This document shows positions 40,745 to 48,223 of a DNA stretch of 59,932 nt, one piece after another. The position numbers were made by a program, and so were the translations under genes. The stretch spans positions 1 to 59,932 of the IMG/VR virus record IMGVR_UViG_3300032322_001991. One strand, 5' to 3'. Under the pieces are notes generated by a model. It did not search any database and had not been told where the DNA came from. It worked only from the letters and a program-made list of their open reading frames with translations. Numbering within the stretch: position 1 is the stretch's first letter; each line of letters begins with the position of its first letter. The stretch comes from a virus.

Positions 40745-43700
40745 TTCTTAAACCTCCTCGAACGGTATGCCTCGTAGCTCAGCGGAAGGTCCGCGTACCA
40801 GTCGGCAGGCTTGCACATCAGTCGCCCAAATTCTTCCTCGGATCCAAAGCCCTCGGGCACGTGGGCCATCAGCTCGTCGTGGGCCATCAGCACGATCGGG
40901 TACCCGGCGGCCTCGACGTTCATCGCGCCCTGGGCCAGGATGTCGCGAGCGGTGCCCTGCACAGCGCTCTGGTAGATGCTGCTGCCGATCAGCTTGTGCC
41001 GGCAGAACTTGCGCGTGTACGTGTCGACAGACTCGACCGTGACCACCGGCCGGCGGGCCTTGCGCTTCTCGGTGGCGCCCGTCTCCGGGTTGTAGAAGTC
41101 CTCGAACCAGGGCGCGTCCTGAATCTCCACACGAGGCGACGACCAGGCGATCACGCGGCCGCTCGGCAGACGCATCCAGAGGAAGTTCTTGTGGACTTTC
41201 AGCGCCAGCTTCTCGCCGGCCTTGAACCACTCGCCAGGGTTCTGCGTGGCCTTGATCGAGGCGTCGCCGCAGGCGTACCAGAGCTTGCGCACCTTGTCGT
41301 ACTCGCTGCGGTAGGCGTTCACGACCCCCTCGCTGCGCGCGAGCGTGAGCGTGACGCCGTACCCCTTCGCGTAGTCGATCAGCCCCTGCGGGCCTTGGCC
41401 GAAAAGGCAGTTGTGCGCAATAACAACTCCGGCGTCAGTCCGTATTGCAAATCGACTCCGAGGTCCGCAGTTCACGATGTCGTACGTATGCTCCTCGGCA
41501 ACCGGACTGCGCGGCGATGATCTGCTCGGGACTTTGGCCCTCTCGAATCTTGCGAGCGACGGTTCCGGAAGACCGGTACGAGGAGCAATACTTTTGCCAG
41601 AAATCGCGGGCGGTGAGAGTCTCGCCTGCCCATACAACCCGGTGAGTTCGGCGCGTGTTTGAACACTGTTCCTTGCGCGTTGCCAGCCTGCAGTTATCCG
41701 GCGAGTAGGGCCCGTCGTTGTCCACACGTTCCAGCTCAAGCTTGGGGTTGTCCCAGCCCGGCTGGGCCACGACCCAGCGCAGAAAAGCCGCGCCGTCGTA
41801 GCGCCACTCATCGCAAAAGAATATGCCGCGCTGGCCGTAGTTTGGATAGTGGCGGCAATCTGGGTCGTGGCAACGAGCGATTGCACCCAGCCTACGATTG
41901 AGCCAACGCTCTCGCAAAGCCGAATCCGGAATGATGCTTGCGTAGCCGGTTTTGTCTCGGAGAACCTGGTGCGTGTCGGAGTTTGCGCACCACCTGCACG
42001 CTCGGGACGTTCCGCGTTTAAGGTTGTAGAAAGGCACCACCCGTTCGACGCCGCATTCACACCGAACGCGGGCCGCAATCTCTTTTCTGTATCTTTCGTG
42101 GCCGATAACAGTCCAGCGGCTAAACACGTCGCCGATCTCAGGTCGACCAAGTCTGCTCGTTCCCATCCGTTTTCCTGAAGAAGCAAGTGCTCCGGCGTAA
42201 CCCGCACGCCAGCAAGGTCTATGACCGCTTTCTTTCCCTGGTAAACGACCCCGCCGTGCTCTACGAAATCAACGCCATCCCATATTCGGTCATTGTTGCG
42301 GACTTGGTGTATGGGCACAAACCCCCTACAAGTCAGCACTTCCGTGTCCGCAGCAAAGCACCCAAGCACGGCGCTCTTGCTCATCTGGCGCATGTCTTTC
42401 GTGACCTGGTCGTACGGCACGTTGTAGAGGCTCGTGCTGGCGAAGACCTTGTACTCGTCCAGGCCCTTGGCAAACATGTCGACCTTGTCCTGCTGCCCGG
42501 CCAGCCACACGCCGACCCGGTTCTCCACCGAGCTGTAGTCAGCGTCGATGAAGTCGTGCCCTGGCTTGGCCTTGAGCACGCCGCGGATGCAGCTCACGGC
42601 CGCGTCCATGACATCGTCGCCCCACAACAGGATCGCGGCCTCGTGGTCGCCCGAGCCGAGAATCACGTGCGCGTTGGCGATGTCGTCGAGGCCCTTCTTC
42701 TCGTTAACCATCAGCGTGGGCCGAGCGATGTTTTGCACGTTGAAGCCACCTCGGCTGGCCCACCGACCGGTGCCCGCGCCGTGGTACACGAACAGGTTCT
42801 TCATCGTGCCGTCGTCGGCGGCGATCTTCAGTATCCGGTCGTACTTGGCCGTGCTCGTTTGGCAGACGGCAGCGCGGATCTCCAAGGCTCGGCGCACCTC
42901 GGGCGTCAGGTCGGTCCTCTTGAGCACGGACTCTACCGTGTCCCCGGTCATGTCCGGCATCAGGTCGTCGGTGTCCTTCTCCTCGTCGAAGGTCACCGGC
43001 TCGGCGAGGCCATGCTGCTCGTTGACCCATGTCAGCAGCCCGTTGCGATTGGTGGCTCGCAACACCCGCCGGCCGGTGATCCGTCTGAGTTCCCTGTTCA
43101 GCCGCTCCTTCTCGTCCTCGACCAGGGTGCGGATGTTCTTCGCCTCGTCCAGTGCCACGGGCACGCCACGCAGGTTCATCCTCTGCGTGAGCAGCCACAC
43201 CTCCTGCTCGAAGTCGGACAGCGGGCGTAGCTTGGCGGCTACAGCCTCCTCCGCGACCACATCTTGGGTGTTGTACGGGACGAACTCGGCGAACAGCTTC
43301 TCGTCCTCGACCCACTTTCCCGGCCGAGTCTTCGTGGGCGGATGGGGCTTGCACAACCTCTGGATCAGGTACTTGCCACGCTTGTCCTTCTGCTTGTCTG
43401 CCGGCAGGCCGAGCACCTTGGCGCACTCGCCTAGCTTCTGAGGCAGGTTCATCGCCGCTGCCTGCGCCATCGTGTCGACGCACTGCTCCAGCTTCAACGG
43501 TGGCCAGCCGTACTTGGGCACGCAGACGTTGGCCCAGATGTTGCATTCGAACATCGCGTTCCAGGCCCGGATGCGGCCGCCCGAGGCAACGTGGTCGAGC
43601 AGCTGCTCCAGCTCCTGACGTCGGCACCAGTCGTCGGACAGGTGCGGCCCGCGGTGGGACACGACCGGCACGGCCATGTCCGGCATGCGGAAGGCCAGCA

Positions 43701-43803
43701 TCAGAGCCTCGCACTCGGGATCCTTCGAGTAGCGCTCGACACCGAGCTTGATGTCGGTGGCACTGCGTGACTCAAAGTCGATCGGTACGATGCTCGTGCT
43801 CAT
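40741..43803 (-). CDS. family A DNA polymerase precursor with intein
   Basis: Replicative polymerase with 3'-5' exonuclease and polymerase domains. The 1020-residue precursor becomes 703 residues after removal of the intein at 482-798. Exonuclease motifs are DFES (9-12), WNAMFECNIW (81-90) and YNTQD (177-181). Polymerase motif A is DADYSSVENR (420-429). Motif B (the O-helix) is RQMSKSAVLG joined to CLFGQG. Motif C is HDE at 975-977. The intein splits the O-helix that binds dNTPs, so only spliced protein can work. The start overlaps a very short upstream frame (ATGA). Member of the leftward replication operon. Confidence 0.9.
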   Translation of the reverse strand: MSTSIVPIDFESRSATDIKLGVERYSKDPECEALMLAFRMPDMAVPVVSHRGPHLSDDWCRRQELEQLLDHVASGGRIRAWNAMFECNIWANVCVPKYGWPPLKLEQCVDTMAQAAAMNLPQKLGECAKVLGLPADKQKDKRGKYLIQRLCKPHPPTKTRPGKWVEDEKLFAEFVPYNTQDVVAEEAVAAKLRPLSDFEQEVWLLTQRMNLRGVPVALDEAKNIRTLVEDEKERLNRELRRITGRRVLRATNRNGLLTWVNEQHGLAEPVTFDEEKDTDDLMPDMTGDTVESVLKRTDLTPEVRRALEIRAAVCQTSTAKYDRILKIAADDGTMKNLFVYHGAGTGRWASRGGFNVQNIARPTLMVNEKKGLDDIANAHVILGSGDHEAAILLWGDDVMDAAVSCIRGVLKAKPGHDFIDADYSSVENRVGVWLAGQQDKVDMFAKGLDEYKVFASTSLYNVPYDQVTKDMRQMSKSAVLGCFAADTEVLTCRGFVPIHQVRNNDRIWDGVDFVEHGGVVYQGKKAVIDLAGVRVTPEHLLLQENGWERADLVDLRSATCLAAGLLSATKDTEKRLRPAFGVNAASNGWCLSTTLNAERPERAGGAQTPTRTRFSETKPATQASFRIRLCESVGSIVGWVQSLVATTQIAATIQTTASAAYSFAMSGATTARLFCAGSWPSRAGTTPSLSWNVWTTTGPTRRITAGWQRARNSVQTRAELTGLYGQARLSPPAISGKSIAPRTGLPEPSLARFERAKVPSRSSPRSPVAEEHTYDIVNCGPRSRFAIRTDAGVVIAHNCLFGQGPQGLIDYAKGYGVTLTLARSEGVVNAYRSEYDKVRKLWYACGDASIKATQNPGEWFKAGEKLALKVHKNFLWMRLPSGRVIAWSSPRVEIQDAPWFEDFYNPETGATEKRKARRPVVTVESVDTYTRKFCRHKLIGSSIYQSAVQGTARDILAQGAMNVEAAGYPIVLMAHDELMAHVPEGFGSEEEFGRLMCKPADWYADLPLSYEAYRSRRFKK
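41410..42360 (-). mobile_element. DNA polymerase intein (class 1) in the O-helix motif
   Basis: A 317-residue intein from Cys482 to Asn798, followed by Cys799. Block A is CFAADTEVLTCRGF, block B is VTPEHLLLQENGW with the T-x-x-H, block F is HTYDIVNCGPRSRFAI, and the end is Ala-His-Asn. The interior of this frame has no endonuclease motif and is made largely of Thr, Ala, Ser, Arg, Gly and Pro residues. The same DNA, read in another frame on the same strand, encodes a full HNH endonuclease. Confidence 0.9.
41435..42166 (-). CDS. HNH homing endonuclease overprinted inside the polymerase intein
   Basis: Encodes 243 residues from an ATG with AGGA seven bases upstream, in a different frame of the same strand as the polymerase. 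A treble-clef/zinc-ribbon-like start (GDVFSRWTVIG, Cys36, Cys38, Cys57, Cys60) is followed by an HNH core: YGQRGIFFCDEW (110-121), LERVDNDGPYSPDNCRLAT (145-163), EQCSNTR (166-172). A C-terminal DNA-recognition segment includes AGETLTARDFWQKY. It starts right after block B of the intein and ends nine codons before the intein end. It is probably translated from the polymerase message by internal initiation. Expected role: cutting intein-free polymerase genes. Confidence 0.9.
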   Translation of the reverse strand: MGTSRLGRPEIGDVFSRWTVIGHERYRKEIAARVRCECGVERVVPFYNLKRGTSRACRWCANSDTHQVLRDKTGYASIIPDSALRERWLNRRLGAIARCHDPDCRHYPNYGQRGIFFCDEWRYDGAAFLRWVVAQPGWDNPKLELERVDNDGPYSPDNCRLATRKEQCSNTRRTHRVVWAGETLTARDFWQKYCSSYRSSGTVARKIREGQSPEQIIAAQSGCRGAYVRHRELRTSESICNTD

Positions 43804-43868
43804 GTGAAAAGGACCAGATTGCCCGCCATCCTGCTGTTGTTGTTACCCCAGGGGAGCAGTTTGTGCAT
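43800..43868 (-). CDS. possible 22-residue leader peptide before DNA polymerase
   Basis: ATG at 43868 opens a frame of 22 codons whose TGA overlaps the polymerase ATG (ATGA). It could couple translation, as the polymerase itself has no strong ribosome site. The same frame stays open and protein-like upstream for about 45 codons (for example KVPIEFNFLG) but with no start codon, so this may be the end of a decayed or non-canonically started gene. Low confidence. Confidence 0.3.
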   Translation of the reverse strand: MHKLLPWGNNNSRMAGNLVLFT

Positions 43869-43971
43869 GCCGAGAAAGTTGAACTCGATCGGGACTTTCC
43901 GGCTAGCATGGCGGGCCTTGGCAGCACCGTGGTCAGCGGCGCTTAGGAGATCCCCCGGCCCGGTTGTTCCG

Positions 43972-44157
43972 TCAGTCGGCGGCGCCGCCCTCGCTGATCT
44001 CGTCGTGCAGCGTGGGGAAGTCGCCAGTGGGCGGGAGCTGCGCTTCGGCCTGGACCTTGATCGTGGTCAGCGCGTTGGCGGTGTTCTGCTGCAGGAGGTT
44101 CAGCGCGTTCAGGGCCGCGTTAACCGTCTCCAGCGAGAGTTCGAGCTTGAGGATCAT
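43972..44157 (-). CDS. small conserved helical protein
   Basis: Encodes 61 residues, with AAAGGA six bases before the ATG. It is an amphipathic helix hairpin rich in Leu, Asn and Ala (residues 1-38), then an acidic tail. It may be a small oligomeric accessory protein of replication, given that it lies between polymerase and ssDNA-binding genes. The 168 bases downstream to the polymerase contain no clear gene apart from the short frame described there. Confidence 0.6.
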   Translation of the reverse strand: MILKLELSLETVNAALNALNLLQQNTANALTTIKVQAEAQLPPTGDFPTLHDEISEGGAAD

Positions 44158-44168
44158 GCTGGTTCCTT

Positions 44169-44786
44169 TCAGTTCAGGAGGTCGTCTTCGTCGTCGAAGT
44201 CGTCGAACTCGTCAGCGGCGCTGCGTCGCGAACCGCCCAGCGCCTCGCCGTCGCGGACCTTCTGCAGGCTGTTCAGGTACACGCCGACGCCGCCCTTGCC
44301 CTTCGGGTAGAAGGCGAAGTTGACCGACGCGCGACCCCAGTCGCCGCTCTTGACCTGGGACTCGGTCAGGGTCTTCAGCTTCCCCTCGGAGTCACGCTCC
44401 ATGCCCACGACCTGGGGCGCCTGGAGGGCGTTGCCGTCCTTGTCCTCGGCGGCCGTCTTGGCGCTGACCACCCACACGCCGGGGATCGGCTTCGGGTTGC
44501 CCTTGCTGTCGGTCAGCTTGTCGCCGTCCTTGATCGGGCAGTGGAACTCGGGGCCGGGCTTGCCCTCGTGCTTAATGTACAGGTCGCGCTGCTCCTTGTA
44601 GGCGGCGTCGAGGGCGGCCTTGTCCTCGGAGTTGGCCTTCGGAATCAGCAGCTGGACGCTGTACTCCTCCTTGCTGTTCTGCGTGTTCAGGTGCGGGCGG
44701 AACACGTGGAGGTAGCTGAAGCGGACGGGCTTGCCCTTCTCGCCTCCCAGACGCACGGTCGTTGCCTTCGGTTTCTCGGTTGCCAT
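44169..44786 (-). CDS. ssDNA-binding protein, DUF2815-like
   Basis: Encodes 205 residues. The pattern VRFSYLHVFRPHL, EEYSVQLLIPK, DAAYKEQRDLYI, GVWVVSAKTA and DWGRASVNFAFYPKGKGGVGVYLNSLQKV is that of DUF2815 proteins, an OB-fold family related in role to T7 gp2.5. The last 15 residues are very acidic (DEFDDFDDEDD), as in ssDNA-binding proteins that contact polymerase and helicase. It lies next to a DUF2800 nuclease, a common pairing in phages. Confidence 0.8.
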   Translation of the reverse strand: MATEKPKATTVRLGGEKGKPVRFSYLHVFRPHLNTQNSKEEYSVQLLIPKANSEDKAALDAAYKEQRDLYIKHEGKPGPEFHCPIKDGDKLTDSKGNPKPIPGVWVVSAKTAAEDKDGNALQAPQVVGMERDSEGKLKTLTESQVKSGDWGRASVNFAFYPKGKGGVGVYLNSLQKVRDGEALGGSRRSAADEFDDFDDEDDLLN

Positions 44787-44831
44787 CGTTGACTTTCGGT
44801 TGACTGCCGGCGTCCGGCCGGCGGCGGGCGA

Positions 44832-46049
44832 TCAGTCGAGGTGACCGAACGCTTCGTCTGCGTCCCCCTTGGACGCGGACGTGACCTTCCTGCCGCTGCC
44901 CTTCGGGGCCAGGGTCGGGGCCCCCGGGGGCTTGTGCAGCAGGTCACCCAGGAGTTCGGTCAGGTTCTTCGCACCGACCAGCTTCTCCAGCTGGGTCAGG
45001 TTGACCAGCTCCGGGTCCTTGTAGATCTCGCCGGGCTTGTACCCGTTGTGGATCAGCACGTGCGCGGCCTTGACGGGATCCCTGACGACACGGTTGCTGC
45101 GCCCCTCGACGACCTCGTACCTGCTCAACTCGATCAGCCCACGGCTGGCGCTCTTGACCAGGTACGACTTGACGTCGCCCATCCACTTCGTCGCGATCGC
45201 CGCCCTGTCGTAGACCCGCTCCAGCTGCTCGGGTGTCAGCTCCTCGGGGTCGCGCAGGCTCCACGGCTGCTCGGCCGCTTCCAGCATGTACCGAGCCCTG
45301 GCCGCGCACTTGAACCGGGCCTTGCAGAACCCCGACGAGCAGTGCTCACCAGGCGAGAACCTGGCCTGGCTGAAGTCGCCGTGCAACGCAGCCCACGCGA
45401 TCGCTGCCCGCGGCACGACCAGCTCGTCGGCCCACGCCAGGATCCCCTCCGGGCCCTCGACGTCCAGCGTCTCCGCGGCGACGTTGCTCAGCCTGGGCTG
45501 GTGGATGACCACCTCGACCTGGCTGAAGTCGTACAGGAGGTGGTACGCGTGGTAGGCGCCCAGCCCGTACAGGCGAAGCTGGCCCTTGTCCGTGACGCGC
45601 ACGCCCTGACCGAACTTGAGGTCGATCACGATCACCCGGCCGGGCATGATGATGACCACGTCGCCCGTGCCGAAACCCTCCGGTACCCACTGGCTGAAGT
45701 CGAGGCGCTGCTCCAGCATCACGACGACGTTCTTCGCGCCGTACTTCTTGCGGCATTCCTCGATCGTCTTGATCACGTACTCGACGTACGTGTCGATGTG
45801 GTCGCTGAACTCGCGGTTGTAGAACTCGCTGTAGTCGGGGACCAAAGACTCATCGTCGTGCGGACCCTGGCCCAGGTAGTTCCTCAGCCGGGTCTCTGCG
45901 ACAGCGTGTGAGCACGTCCCCTCGCGGCTGTAGTCGCTGTCCTCGTCCTCGATGTCGCGCTCCATGTAGGCGCTCATCGTGCAAGCGGACCACTTCTTAA
46001 AACCGCTCGCGCTGAGCTTCGCATGCGCCCGCGGCGCGGCATCGGTCAC
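44832..46049 (-). CDS. DUF2800-like Cas4/RecB-type nuclease
   Basis: Encodes 405 residues from a GTG overlapping the upstream stop. The PD-(D/E)XK core is visible: MLEQRLDFS, then GTGDVVIIMPGRVIVIDLKFGQG with the D-x-x and D-x-K residues. A Cys cluster (HCSSGFCKARFKC, about residues 236-248) plus an N-terminal Cys suggests an iron-sulfur site as in Cas4/AddB-like nucleases. It likely acts in phage recombination or DNA end processing with the neighbouring ssDNA-binding protein. Confidence 0.8.
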   Translation of the reverse strand: MTDAAPRAHAKLSASGFKKWSACTMSAYMERDIEDEDSDYSREGTCSHAVAETRLRNYLGQGPHDDESLVPDYSEFYNREFSDHIDTYVEYVIKTIEECRKKYGAKNVVVMLEQRLDFSQWVPEGFGTGDVVIIMPGRVIVIDLKFGQGVRVTDKGQLRLYGLGAYHAYHLLYDFSQVEVVIHQPRLSNVAAETLDVEGPEGILAWADELVVPRAAIAWAALHGDFSQARFSPGEHCSSGFCKARFKCAARARYMLEAAEQPWSLRDPEELTPEQLERVYDRAAIATKWMGDVKSYLVKSASRGLIELSRYEVVEGRSNRVVRDPVKAAHVLIHNGYKPGEIYKDPELVNLTQLEKLVGAKNLTELLGDLLHKPPGAPTLAPKGSGRKVTSASKGDADEAFGHLD

Positions 46050-46360
46050 TCGTCGCCCCCGGCCAGCAGGTCGCGGCGGCCGCTCTCGACCACGATCGTC
46101 CGCTCACGGTCGGGGCCGATGATCGACTCGCCCGCGTCGGGGCGGTTGACCGCGGCCTGGGACGCAGCCGCGGCCAGGATCTGGTCCATGTTCTCGGCCA
46201 GGAACTTGCCCACCACGTGCGCGGCGCTGCGCGGGTTGAACTCGATCGGCTTCTGCACGCCGCCGATCTCCAGCTCGCCCGTGCGCAGGTTGTCCTGCAG
46301 GACGATCACCACGCTCGGCGCGTCCGCATCCGAGTTCAGCTCGGTGCTCTCGTCAGACAT
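46046..46360 (-). CDS. hypothetical acidic protein
   Basis: Encodes 104 residues from the ATG at 46360, AGGAG seven bases upstream. Acidic N-terminus, a beta hairpin with SVVIVLQDNLRTGELEIGG, a helix SAAHVVGKFLAENMDQILAAAASQ, and a polar tail. No family is recognised. Overlaps both neighbours and belongs to the leftward replication operon. Confidence 0.6.
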   Translation of the reverse strand: MSDESTELNSDADAPSVVIVLQDNLRTGELEIGGVQKPIEFNPRSAAHVVGKFLAENMDQILAAAASQAAVNRPDAGESIIGPDRERTIVVESGRRDLLAGGDE

Positions 46361-46778
46361 TGCAGAACTCCTTCGCCGCTGCCAGGAAGGCAGCCAGACT
46401 GTCACTCGGGACCGACTTGAGGCCGTCGGGGCCGAAACGCTTGATCAGGGCGCGGGCCTCGGCCGATCGCTCGCCGCGCATGTGCGGGGTCAGCAGCGTG
46501 CGGATCTGCACACGGACTTCCTCCTCGTCAGCCGCGGGCGGGGGCGGGGGCGGGGGCGTGGGTGGGGGCGGGGACGGTTCCACGCCGGCCATCTCGTCGA
46601 CCAGGGCCACGTCCTCCGCGGCCAGCGTGACCGGGGCGGGCGGGGCAGGGAGGACGCGGACCAGGCCCGGCGCGGTCCACACGTCCTGCGTGACGGGCGC
46701 CCGCCACTCCTTGACCGCGCGCTCGGCGGCGGCCATCACCTCGTCCAGCGAGGCACCGCTGAATTCGATCTTGATCAC
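46353..46778 (-). CDS. hypothetical protein with polyproline linker
   Basis: Encodes 141 residues from a GTG with GGAGG seven bases upstream. Residues 1-66 form a small alpha/beta domain, residues about 68-81 are nearly all Pro, and residues 84-141 form a helical domain with LIKRFGPDGLKSVP. Two-domain proteins joined by proline hinges occur in phage early operons; function is unknown. A longer upstream frame to 47162 is rejected, as it runs through the intergenic control region. Confidence 0.6.
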   Translation of the reverse strand: MIKIEFSGASLDEVMAAAERAVKEWRAPVTQDVWTAPGLVRVLPAPPAPVTLAAEDVALVDEMAGVEPSPPPPTPPPPPPPAADEEEVRVQIRTLLTPHMRGERSAEARALIKRFGPDGLKSVPSDSLAAFLAAAKEFCNV

Positions 46779-46969
46779 GGCAGCACCTCCAGCGCGACCG
46801 CGCGGACACGCACCACCGCTCCGGTGTGCACGTCCTTGATCTCGAACCAATAGCCGCGGCCGGTCCGCAGCACTCGGGCGATCTCGCCCAGTCCCTCCTG
46901 GACGCCTCGGGGGGTCCTGTACAGGACTCGCACTCCGGGCACCAGGTTGGCGTACAGTTTGGTGGTCAT
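46775..46969 (-). CDS. small beta-barrel-like protein, first gene of leftward operon
   Basis: Encodes 64 residues with GGAGG just upstream of the ATG. Strands VRVLYRTPRG, GLGEIARVL, GYWFEIKDVHTGAVVRV and VRAVALEVLP suggest an SH3-like small barrel. As the first gene after the divergent control region it may be a regulator or a nucleic-acid-binding protein, but no motif proves this. Confidence 0.6.
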   Translation of the reverse strand: MTTKLYANLVPGVRVLYRTPRGVQEGLGEIARVLRTGRGYWFEIKDVHTGAVVRVRAVALEVLP

Positions 46970-46992
46970 CTGTCCTCCATTGGTGGCGCGCC

Positions 46993-47077
46993 AGTATAGC
47001 TGTCATCTCCTGACAATGCCCCGGAATTCTTGACAAGACAACCCGGGCTTTGCATGTCAACTCTTGTCGATTACATT
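46993..47077. promoter_or_regulatory. divergent control region with repeated TGTCA/TGACA half-sites
   Basis: It separates the leftward and rightward operons. TGTCA-TCTCC-TGACA forms a perfect palindrome at 47001-47015. TTGACA (47030-47035) and TGTCAA (47055-47060) form a wider inverted pair. A leftward -10-like TATACT lies at 46993-46998 next to the first palindrome. A rightward candidate is TTGCAT (47050-47055) with TACATT (47072-47077), 16 bases apart. The half-sites overlap both promoter candidates, so a repressor could switch the two operons. The protein that binds them is not identified. Confidence 0.5.
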
Positions 47078-47124
47078 CAGCTGCGACGACAGCGAGGCTG
47101 TCCTTCAACCGAACGGAGATCAAC

Positions 47125-47451
47125 TTGAGACCGAACTTCCTGGGGCCCAGCGCGGCCCCCAACCCCGACGTCGGCGAGGACGAAGAGTGGATGCCGGTCG
47201 AGTCCGGCGCCTACGCCATGCTGGTCCATTGCTACGGGACCGGCGGGGAGCTGCAGAACGTGATCCCCTGTTCGATCCTCGGGTTCGTGCTGCGGCCCTG
47301 CGGGGTCCACAGGGCTCTGAGCCTGCGCGGGTGGGTTCTGATGTCCGAGATCTCCGTCTGGACGCCCGACGGGTGCGTCATGGCCAAGGGCGGGGTCATG
47401 TTCCCCGACCGCGAAACCTACATCGTGTGGGCAAAGGAGAACGTGTCGTGA
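47125..47451 (+). CDS. hypothetical protein, first gene of rightward early operon
   Basis: Encodes 108 residues from a TTG start with GGAG six bases upstream. An upstream ATG at 47050 lies inside the control region and is not used. An acidic start leads to a beta-rich core (VESGAYAMLVHCYGTGG, IPCSILGFVLRPCGV), with three Cys. Its GTGA overlap with the next gene implies coupling. No family is recognised. Confidence 0.6.
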   Translation: MRPNFLGPSAAPNPDVGEDEEWMPVESGAYAMLVHCYGTGGELQNVIPCSILGFVLRPCGVHRALSLRGWVLMSEISVWTPDGCVMAKGGVMFPDRETYIVWAKENVS

Positions 47452-47846
47452 CTCCCTGGGGTGCGGTCGTCGAAAGCGTCATCCTGGCCCTGCAGACGCT
47501 TGGCAAGGGCACTCTCCACGACGTCGTCGAGGAGACCGGCCTGAGTCAAGAGGCCGTGCGCAAGCCTCTGAACAGGATGTGCCGAGAGCCGATCGAGAAC
47601 CGGCGTCTGCACATCTGCGAGTGGACCAGGGTCGCGTTCCACGGGCGTGTCTACCCGCGGCCGGTGTACGCGCTCGGTGCCAAGCCGAACGCCAAGAAGC
47701 CGAAGCCGAAGACCCACACCGAGCTCGCTCGTGAGTGGGCCAGGAAGAGCCAGGCGCTGGCCTCGGCGATCCGTTTCGGGCACGTGCCTCAGAAGGAGGC
47801 GATCAAGATCGTGGCCGCGGCGCGCAAGGCCGGGGCCCGCATTTGA
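47448..47846 (+). CDS. winged-helix DNA-binding protein
   Basis: Encodes 132 residues from a GTG. GKGTLHDVVEETGLSQEAVRKPLNRM (about residues 17-42) is a helix-turn-helix, with a wing after it containing RLHICEW and VYPRPVYALG. The C-terminal half is basic (NAKKPKPK) and helical. This could be a regulator of the early operon and a candidate for binding the control region at 46993-47077. Confidence 0.65.
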   Translation: MTPWGAVVESVILALQTLGKGTLHDVVEETGLSQEAVRKPLNRMCREPIENRRLHICEWTRVAFHGRVYPRPVYALGAKPNAKKPKPKTHTELAREWARKSQALASAIRFGHVPQKEAIKIVAAARKAGARI

Positions 47847-47858
47847 AAGGAGTACGAG

Positions 47859-48005
47859 ATGAAGCGAATCGACCCCGAGCAGCCGCCCTATGTCGAGGAC
47901 AGCACTCGCACGTGCGTGGGCCTGAGGATCATCCTCGCGGCAGCGATCGTGTGGATGCTCGCCGTCGCTGCGGTGATCGTCGTCGCCACGGGGAGCGGGG
48001 CATGA
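47859..48005 (+). CDS. small single-pass membrane protein
   Basis: Encodes 48 residues from ATG 47859, with AAGGAG six bases upstream. A polar, proline-containing N-terminus of about 20 residues is followed by a strongly hydrophobic helix (IILAAAIVWMLAVAAVIVV). Its TGA overlaps the next ATG. Too short for assignment to a family. Confidence 0.6.
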   Translation: MKRIDPEQPPYVEDSTRTCVGLRIILAAAIVWMLAVAAVIVVATGSGA

Positions 48006-48223
48006 AGTGGCGCAAGGGCTCGCCGCCCAGCATCGGCTGGTGGCCGGCGAGCAACGTTCGCAAGCCCGGGTTCGTGCGCTGGTGGGACGGCAGCCTGTGG
48101 AGCATGTACGCACGCCCAGAAGACACGCCCGAGCGCGCAGCACAGCGCGCAGCCAGCAAGGCACCGGACCAAGAGCACATCGAGTGGGCGGAGCGCCCTG
48201 CCTCGTGGGGGATGAAGTGCTGA
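48002..48223 (+). CDS. small tryptophan-rich protein
   Basis: Encodes 73 residues with seven Trp. SIGWWPASNVRKPGFVRWWDGSLWSMY is a repeated WW-x-G motif that resembles short surface or cell-wall-binding repeats, while the rest is helical and charged. It lies between two membrane proteins, and the next gene begins inside its 3' end. Function is unknown. Confidence 0.6.
   Translation: MKWRKGSPPSIGWWPASNVRKPGFVRWWDGSLWSMYARPEDTPERAAQRAASKAPDQEHIEWAERPASWGMKC

Noticed and set aside
46385-46405. Copy of the GACAGTCTGGCT element (minus strand)
   Set aside because: It lies inside coding sequence without -35/-10 boxes at proper spacing; probably chance, and noted as a caution for the promoter motif.
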